A DNA stretch of 64,000 nt. Source: a bacterium (GTDB lineage: Bacteria > Patescibacteriota > Minisyncoccia > Minisyncoccales > Minisyncoccaceae). Below the pieces are notes generated by a model, which worked only from the letters and a program-made list of their open reading frames with translations, did not search any database and was not told the origin of the DNA. The stretch is from NCBI GenBank assembly GCA_023228085.1, contig JALOBW010000003.1:1-64000 (forward strand), in the 5' to 3' direction. The translations under genes and the position numbers were made by a program. Numbering within the stretch: the stretch's first letter is position 1; each line of letters opens with the position of its first letter. Shown in pieces: positions 59,267-64,000 of this stretch.

Positions 59267-61069
59267 TACTTTTCCTAATTTTTTAGCTAACTCTTCTGCT
59301 TCAACTAAAAGACACTCCATTTCTTTTAACCCCTCGTTCCAAAATTCTTTTTTTGTAATGTCAATTCCAGCATTCGCAAAAATATTTTTGGGACTATCTG
59401 ATTCTCCTGCCGAAAGAATATCTTTAACTTTGCTTACAAAGTTTTTATCTTTTTTAACAAATCCCTGAAGAGATTGTGCAATAAGAAGTCCACTTGCATA
59501 GGAATAAACATAAAATGGAGTTCTAATATGGCTCCAATAAACCCACCAATTTTCTGCTCCTGGCGATTGTTCTACGCAATCTCCCATATAGGCATTCATA
59601 TTTTTGACAAAAATATCCCCAATTTCTTTTTTTGACAGATACCCCTTTTTTCTGAATTCTGTATGTAATTCACTTTCAAATCTATAACAGGCAACTTGTC
59701 TTTGGATTGTTGAGATATCCCCTCCAATCTTATGTACTAAAATGATCAACCTTAATTCATCATCTGCTTCTTTTAATATTTCATCTAAAACAAAATTCTC
59801 CATAAAAGTACTAGCTACTTCTGCAATCGCAAGGGAGCTATCAAAATTAAGCGCGTTTTGTTTTTTTCGCATAAGCTCATTATTAATTCCATGCCCAACT
59901 TCATGAGCTATAGTTAATATGTCGTTCAGTTCACTAGTATAATTAAGTAGAATATATGTTGGCTGATTTAAAAGACCATGCGCACAATATGCCCCACCTC
60001 TTTTTCCTTTTTTAGGATAAACATCTATCTGCCCATTATTTATAAAAGATGACAAAATTTCACTAAATTCCGAATCAATCTGTTTAAAAACTTCTGATAC
60101 TAATTTTATTGATTCTTCATATGAATATTTCTTACTGATACTTCCGTAGTCAACATTTCTTTCATAATAGGCTAATTTAGAAACATTTAATAAAGAGGCT
60201 TTTAGCTTATAAAATCTTGCAGAAATGTCATTCCTTTTTGATACTGAGTCAACAAGACAATCAACTATCTCACTTTCTATACCATCCCCAATGTGCCTAG
60301 ATGAATCTGGTCTTTCATACCCACGCAAATCGTCATTTACTTTTTTGTCCTGCAAGATAGAATTTATTTCATGCTCCGCAACATCTGAATATTTTTCTAA
60401 GATTTCATTTAGAGCCTTAGCGGCACAATCTCTGACGTCTTTTTTTCTACTAGAAATTAATGTCATTAACTCTTCAAAACTTTTTTCCGATTTGGATTCG
60501 TCCTCATCTAAAACTATTCTTGATTCTTTTGATAAAAACGTAGAAGTCATAACTGCCCAATTTTCATAAGATGTTGAGTTTTTAAGATTTATGATTTTCT
60601 CTTCTTTTTCACTTAAGAAATATTTCGCTTGAATAAAAATCCTTTTAAGAAAATAATGGTAATCTTTAAGTCTTGTATCGTTTAGAAATTTTTTTTGATT
60701 TTCTGGTGTAATGGTTCCCAAACTTAGCGGGAAAAATTCCATTTCATTCTGTATCTTTAATGCTTCTTCGTTTGCTTGATTGCTTTTTGCACGCACCTCA
60801 GTATTGGTTTGGTCTTGGGAACTCCTACAGCTGAAATAATAGAGTTCTTTATAATTAGGTCCAAAATTCTTGTTCCAATTTTCATAATCATCTAAGGCTT
60901 CTTTCAATTTTGATGAATCTTCAAGATAACTAATATTATCTTTCCATTTCTTTATAAATCCTTTGGTTGCTTCTCTAACTTTTTCTCTTTCCTTAGTTAT
61001 GTTTTCATCATTATCACTACTAAATAATGGCGATAAATCCCAGGTTGTTTTTAAATCTCTTGTATCCAT
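59264..61069 (-). CDS. pepF: Oligoendopeptidase F (M3 family)
   Basis: 601 aa, normal length. Zinc motif HEVGHGINNE, with the downstream Glu in VASTFMENFVLDE; the C-terminal FYVYSYASGLLIAQSL is typical of PepF. It hydrolyses oligopeptides in the cytosol and would supply amino acids for fermentation. It follows tatD by 2 bp. No SD. Confidence 0.95.
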   Translation of the reverse strand: MDTRDLKTTWDLSPLFSSDNDENITKEREKVREATKGFIKKWKDNISYLEDSSKLKEALDDYENWNKNFGPNYKELYYFSCRSSQDQTNTEVRAKSNQANEEALKIQNEMEFFPLSLGTITPENQKKFLNDTRLKDYHYFLKRIFIQAKYFLSEKEEKIINLKNSTSYENWAVMTSTFLSKESRIVLDEDESKSEKSFEELMTLISSRKKDVRDCAAKALNEILEKYSDVAEHEINSILQDKKVNDDLRGYERPDSSRHIGDGIESEIVDCLVDSVSKRNDISARFYKLKASLLNVSKLAYYERNVDYGSISKKYSYEESIKLVSEVFKQIDSEFSEILSSFINNGQIDVYPKKGKRGGAYCAHGLLNQPTYILLNYTSELNDILTIAHEVGHGINNELMRKKQNALNFDSSLAIAEVASTFMENFVLDEILKEADDELRLIILVHKIGGDISTIQRQVACYRFESELHTEFRKKGYLSKKEIGDIFVKNMNAYMGDCVEQSPGAENWWVYWSHIRTPFYVYSYASGLLIAQSLQGFVKKDKNFVSKVKDILSAGESDSPKNIFANAGIDITKKEFWNEGLKEMECLLVEAEELAKKLGKV

Positions 61070-61071
61070 AA

Positions 61072-61890
61072 TTAAATATTGAATAAGTTTTTAGTATTCT
61101 TGGTTATAATTTTTTCTACCTCTGTTCTATTAATAGCTTTAATATCTGCGATTTTTTGAGCGATAATACTGAGACTAAAAGGATTATTTATCTCACTATC
61201 AAAACTAGGCGGTGTCAAATATGGGCAATCTGTTTCTAATAATATTTTATCCATTGGAACCCACTCTAGAAAAGTGTCCATATTTGTCCTAAATATGACT
61301 CCATTTATTCCTAGTACATACCCCATATCTAAAAATCTTTCTGCGTCCTTCCTTTCACCGATAAAGCAATGCAAAACACCTTTTAGTTTTCTTTTTTGGA
61401 GTACATCGTAAGTATCATCAAAAGACGATCTAGAATGAATAATTACTGGCAAGTCCATCTCTTCTGCTAAGTCTAATTGCTGATTAAAAATATTCATTTG
61501 TAGTTTTTTATATTCGGCTTTTTTAGACTCGCCTTTTGGTCTATGCCAATAATCAAGTCCTATCTCACCAATTGCAACTACCTTACTTGCATTTGCTATT
61601 TTCTTATATTCTTTCACATCAAACTCCTTTTCTAATTCGGATTCTTTTTCGCCGTCTTTTCCATATTTTTTTTCAGTAAAATCGGACCTTATGTTAAGTG
61701 GATGTAGTCCGACACTAGCAAAAACTCCTTTGTCATATTCTTCAGCAATTTCAACTGCCCTCTTGGAGGAATATTTGTTTACTCCAACATTAATAACCTG
61801 AATACTAGAAGACAAAAGACTAGGAATAAGCTTGTTCCTAGTATTGTCAAAGTCAGAGATATTAAGATGTGCGTGGGAATCAATGAACAT
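61072..61890 (-). CDS. tatD: TatD-family metal-dependent deoxyribonuclease
   Basis: 272 aa from the ATG at 61890 (MFIDSHAHLN); eight extra upstream codons reach into the repeat and are rejected. Metal ligands are DSHAH, GEIGLDYW, HSRSS, HCF and ETDCPYLTPP. It has 3'-5' nuclease activity in repair or DNA turnover. Followed by pepF. No SD. Confidence 0.95.
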   Translation of the reverse strand: MFIDSHAHLNISDFDNTRNKLIPSLLSSSIQVINVGVNKYSSKRAVEIAEEYDKGVFASVGLHPLNIRSDFTEKKYGKDGEKESELEKEFDVKEYKKIANASKVVAIGEIGLDYWHRPKGESKKAEYKKLQMNIFNQQLDLAEEMDLPVIIHSRSSFDDTYDVLQKRKLKGVLHCFIGERKDAERFLDMGYVLGINGVIFRTNMDTFLEWVPMDKILLETDCPYLTPPSFDSEINNPFSLSIIAQKIADIKAINRTEVEKIITKNTKNLFNI

Positions 61891-61894
61891 CAGT

Positions 61895-62080
61895 AACTGG
61901 TAATTAGTAACCATCCTACGCTTTCTCCTTCGCTCTGCGAGCTACGACAAACAAGAAAGCTTCGGAATGGCACAGTTAGTAATTAGGGCTAGGAAGTTTA
62001 CTTTGTAAACTTAAAGGCACCTTGATAGATTCCCGACTAAATCGGGAATGGCAACTATAGAACTGGCTCGCAATGACACT
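61895..62080. repeat. Composite intergenic repeat region
   Basis: CATCCTACGCTTTCTCCTTC...AAGCTTCGGAATGGCACAG, AATTAGGGCTAGGAAGTTTACTTTGTAAACT, TAGATTCCCGAC...TCGGGAATGGCA and a final GGCTCGCAATGACA piece. Same modules as at 1.4, 27.2 and 46.2 kb plus the end of the 50-kb repeat. Confidence 0.85.
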
Positions 62081-62083
62081 ACA

Positions 62084-63556
62084 TTATATTTTCTTTTCTG
62101 AGATTATTGGGAAGAGAGGTTCACCTTTTTTAACATTAAAGATACCATTATTTTCACTTAAATCTTGCTTCATTTTTTCTGCTGTTTTTGGTAGAAAAGG
62201 TTCTATAAGTTCGGATATGTTCTTGAGACAGTATAAAAGATTTGAAAATATTTCCTTCTTTTTTTTAATATCATTAATCGCCCATGGCTTTTCTTGTTCT
62301 ATGTATTTGTCGCAAGAAGAAATCAATTCCCAAACAGTTTTTAGCGTTTCATTAAAGATATAAAAATTATCGTCGTACTTCTTTTTTGTTTCTTCCACCT
62401 CTTTAATGGTGAATTCATTGGGTGTTATTTTAAAATCTTTAAACTCTGCCCTTTCCACCATTGCAAGCGTTCTTGCAAAAAGATTTCCTAGACCTTTTAC
62501 TAGATCTGAATTATATCTTTTTTTAAATTTCTCATCCGAAAAATCTCCATCTCCTAGTGCTGGTATTTCGGCAAGGAGAAAGTATCTTACCGCTTCTGAT
62601 CCATACTTTTCCCCTAACTCAAATGGATCAACAACATTACCCAAACTTTTGGATATTTTATGTCCATCAACTGTAATATATCCGTGGCTAAAAATAGTTT
62701 TTGGCAAAGGGAGACCAGCCGACATCAACATTGCTGGCCAGTATATAGCATGAAATCTTGTAATACCTTTTCCGATTACATGAACCTGCCTAGCTTCGGG
62801 AGATAACCAAAAATTATCAAACTTATCTTGCTTATCACTTCCAAAACCTAATGCGGTAATGTAGTTTGCGAGAGCATCAAACCATACCCATATCTTTTGA
62901 CTTTTATCACCGGGAACATCTATCCCCCACCCCTTTGCTCTTTCGTGCGAGCGTGAAATACAAAAGTCTTGAAGTCCCGAATTAATAAAACTTAGTATTT
63001 CGTTTTTTCTGACACTTGGAACAATCCTTATTTCATCTTTTTCAATCGCTTCTCTTATTCTGTCGCTGTAATCCGTTAGTTTGAAGAAATAGTTTTCTTC
63101 TTCAACATACTCTGGTGCTTTTTTATGTTCTGGGCATAATCCGTCTACTAAGTCTTCTTCTTTATAAAATTCTTCGCAACCAACACAATAAAGTCCTCCA
63201 TATTTCTTCTTATATATATCATGGCGACAAAGTTCCCAAAGTTTTTGAGCACCCACAATATGTCTCTCCTCTGTTGTTCTAATAAAATCATCATAAGTAA
63301 GCTCCAAAGAGTCTTTCATTCTAGAAAATTTTGAGTAGTTTAAATCAACGTATGACTTAATCTCCATTCCTGCTTTTTCGGCACTTTGAACATTTTTTAG
63401 ACTATTCTCGTCCGTTCCCGAAATAAAATAAACATCGTCTCCAAGTTGTCTATGTTTTCTTGCAAGGACATCTGCCTGTATTTTTTCTAATGCATGCCCG
63501 ATATGAGGATCGCCATTCACATAATCAATAGCAGTAGTTATAAGTATTTTTTTCAT
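62084..63556 (-). CDS. metG: Methionyl-tRNA synthetase
   Basis: 490 aa. HIGH motif as PHIGHALEK near residue 17, KMSKS as KISKSLG near 300, zinc knuckle CVGCEEF...CPEH. The C-terminal EMAP/tRNA-binding domain is absent, a compact form. It charges initiator and elongator tRNA-Met. It is followed upstream (11 bp) by the PerM-like gene on the same strand. No SD. Confidence 0.96.
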   Translation of the reverse strand: MKKILITTAIDYVNGDPHIGHALEKIQADVLARKHRQLGDDVYFISGTDENSLKNVQSAEKAGMEIKSYVDLNYSKFSRMKDSLELTYDDFIRTTEERHIVGAQKLWELCRHDIYKKKYGGLYCVGCEEFYKEEDLVDGLCPEHKKAPEYVEEENYFFKLTDYSDRIREAIEKDEIRIVPSVRKNEILSFINSGLQDFCISRSHERAKGWGIDVPGDKSQKIWVWFDALANYITALGFGSDKQDKFDNFWLSPEARQVHVIGKGITRFHAIYWPAMLMSAGLPLPKTIFSHGYITVDGHKISKSLGNVVDPFELGEKYGSEAVRYFLLAEIPALGDGDFSDEKFKKRYNSDLVKGLGNLFARTLAMVERAEFKDFKITPNEFTIKEVEETKKKYDDNFYIFNETLKTVWELISSCDKYIEQEKPWAINDIKKKKEIFSNLLYCLKNISELIEPFLPKTAEKMKQDLSENNGIFNVKKGEPLFPIISEKKI

Positions 63557-63566
63557 TTTTTTATAA

Positions 63567-64000
63567 TCAGTACCTTTCTTTATTTTTTTTGGCTAATACG
63601 TAATTTTTTGCAGTTTCATATATTATTCCTCCTGCTGGAATGGCTAAAAACATTCCAATTACTCCAGCTATTTGCCCTCCGATAAGAATAGAACCCAGAA
63701 TTAAGAAATTTGGAAGACCAATTAGTTTTTTGGTAATCAGAGGAGTAAGGAAATTATTTTCAATTTGTTGGACTATTGTGAACATGATTACTGCTAAAAC
63801 AGCAGTCTGCCATGACTCCAAAATTCCAACTCCAAAAAATAAAATACCTGCAAAAATTGGACCGGCTACGGGAACAATATTTAAAAGCCCTGCCAAAAGA
63901 GAAATAGAAACAGAAAACTTAAGTCCTAGAATTAGACATCCAATAAAAGACATTATTGCAACAGCAGTAGACGACAATATCCTTGCTCCAAACCAATATG
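63567..64000 (-). CDS. AI-2E/PerM-family transporter, C-terminal part (cut by window edge)
   Basis: At least 144 codons are open to the window end; the 5' part lies outside. The frame continues upstream of the TTG at 63977 (YWFGARILSSTAVAIMSFIG), so that TTG is not the start. Family blocks are LLAGLLNIVPVAGPIFAGIL, FTIVQQIENNFLTPLITKKLIGLPNFL and GMFLAIPAGGIIYE, with several TM helices. Members export AI-2 or act as antiporters; the role here is unknown. Confidence 0.88.
   Translation of the reverse strand, partial: YWFGARILSSTAVAIMSFIGCLILGLKFSVSISLLAGLLNIVPVAGPIFAGILFFGVGILESWQTAVLAVIMFTIVQQIENNFLTPLITKKLIGLPNFLILGSILIGGQIAGVIGMFLAIPAGGIIYETAKNYVLAKKNKERY

Overview
The window looks like chromosomal DNA of a Patescibacteria (Candidate Phyla Radiation) bacterium, probably near the Parcubacteria/Paceibacteria. 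The evidence is AT-rich DNA, pared-down essential enzymes (ProRS without the INS editing insert, AlaRS without C-Ala, RpoA without its C-terminal domain, a release factor 1 without domain 1), prepilins, a baseplate-J-like membrane protein, a PEGA protein and an ADP-forming acetyl-CoA synthetase. UGA is used as a stop, so the recoded lineages do not fit.

Layout. 0-0.6 kb: 5' end of a 23S rRNA gene (minus) with its own promoter. 0.9-6.6 kb: hypothetical genes, a putative small RNA, a YgjP-type metallopeptidase, an MtrA-like/thymidylate synthase fusion, a SanA-like protein and four tiny membrane proteins. 6.6-13.9 kb: an operon mreB2-murA-holB-frr-rseP-proS-mreB1. 14-19.3 kb: accessory surface genes, including a secreted PKD-like protein with a perfect tandem duplication. 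19.4-23.7 kb: infA-rpmJ-rpsM-rpsK-rpsD-rpoA-rplQ-rplM-rpsI. 23.8-31.2 kb: baseplate-J-like protein, alaS, small accessory genes, channel and TerC-like membrane proteins. 31.2-34.1 kb: two prepilins. 34.6-36.5 kb: 16S rRNA, tRNA-Ile and tRNA-Ala, with no 23S behind them. 37.5-42.9 kb: tRNA-Thr, rpsB-tsf, rpmE, prfA, tRNA-Val, a lytic transglycosylase and L25. 43-46.5 kb: sugar kinase and acdBA. 46.6-52.7 kb: pth-dprA-topA, a repeat-bounded GIY-YIG gene, parAB, tRNA-Leu. 52.9-64 kb: nuclease, LysE exporter, korAB-yvcK-glmU-like cluster, pepF, tatD, metG and a truncated PerM/AI-2E gene.

How it works together. The cell appears to be a fermenter: 2-oxoacid:ferredoxin oxidoreductase plus ADP-forming acetyl-CoA synthetase give ATP by substrate-level phosphorylation. 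It makes peptidoglycan (murA, GlmU-like enzyme, two MreBs, transglycosylase) and pili.

Most unusual signals. (1) The 16S gene has an intact helix 45 but the anti-Shine-Dalgarno CCUCC is replaced by an AU-rich tail. Almost all housekeeping genes lack SD sequences and several look leaderless, yet a subset of mostly monocistronic accessory genes carries strong SDs. (2) Four of five tRNA genes (Ala, Ile, Thr, Leu) are followed by inverted copies of their own T-arm/3' end around the terminator, with further copies at Ala, Thr and Leu. (3) Modular palindromic repeats fill the intergenic spaces, and a GIY-YIG nuclease gene lies between inverted copies of one of them, next to an ORF-less short version. 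(4) 16S and 23S genes are unlinked.
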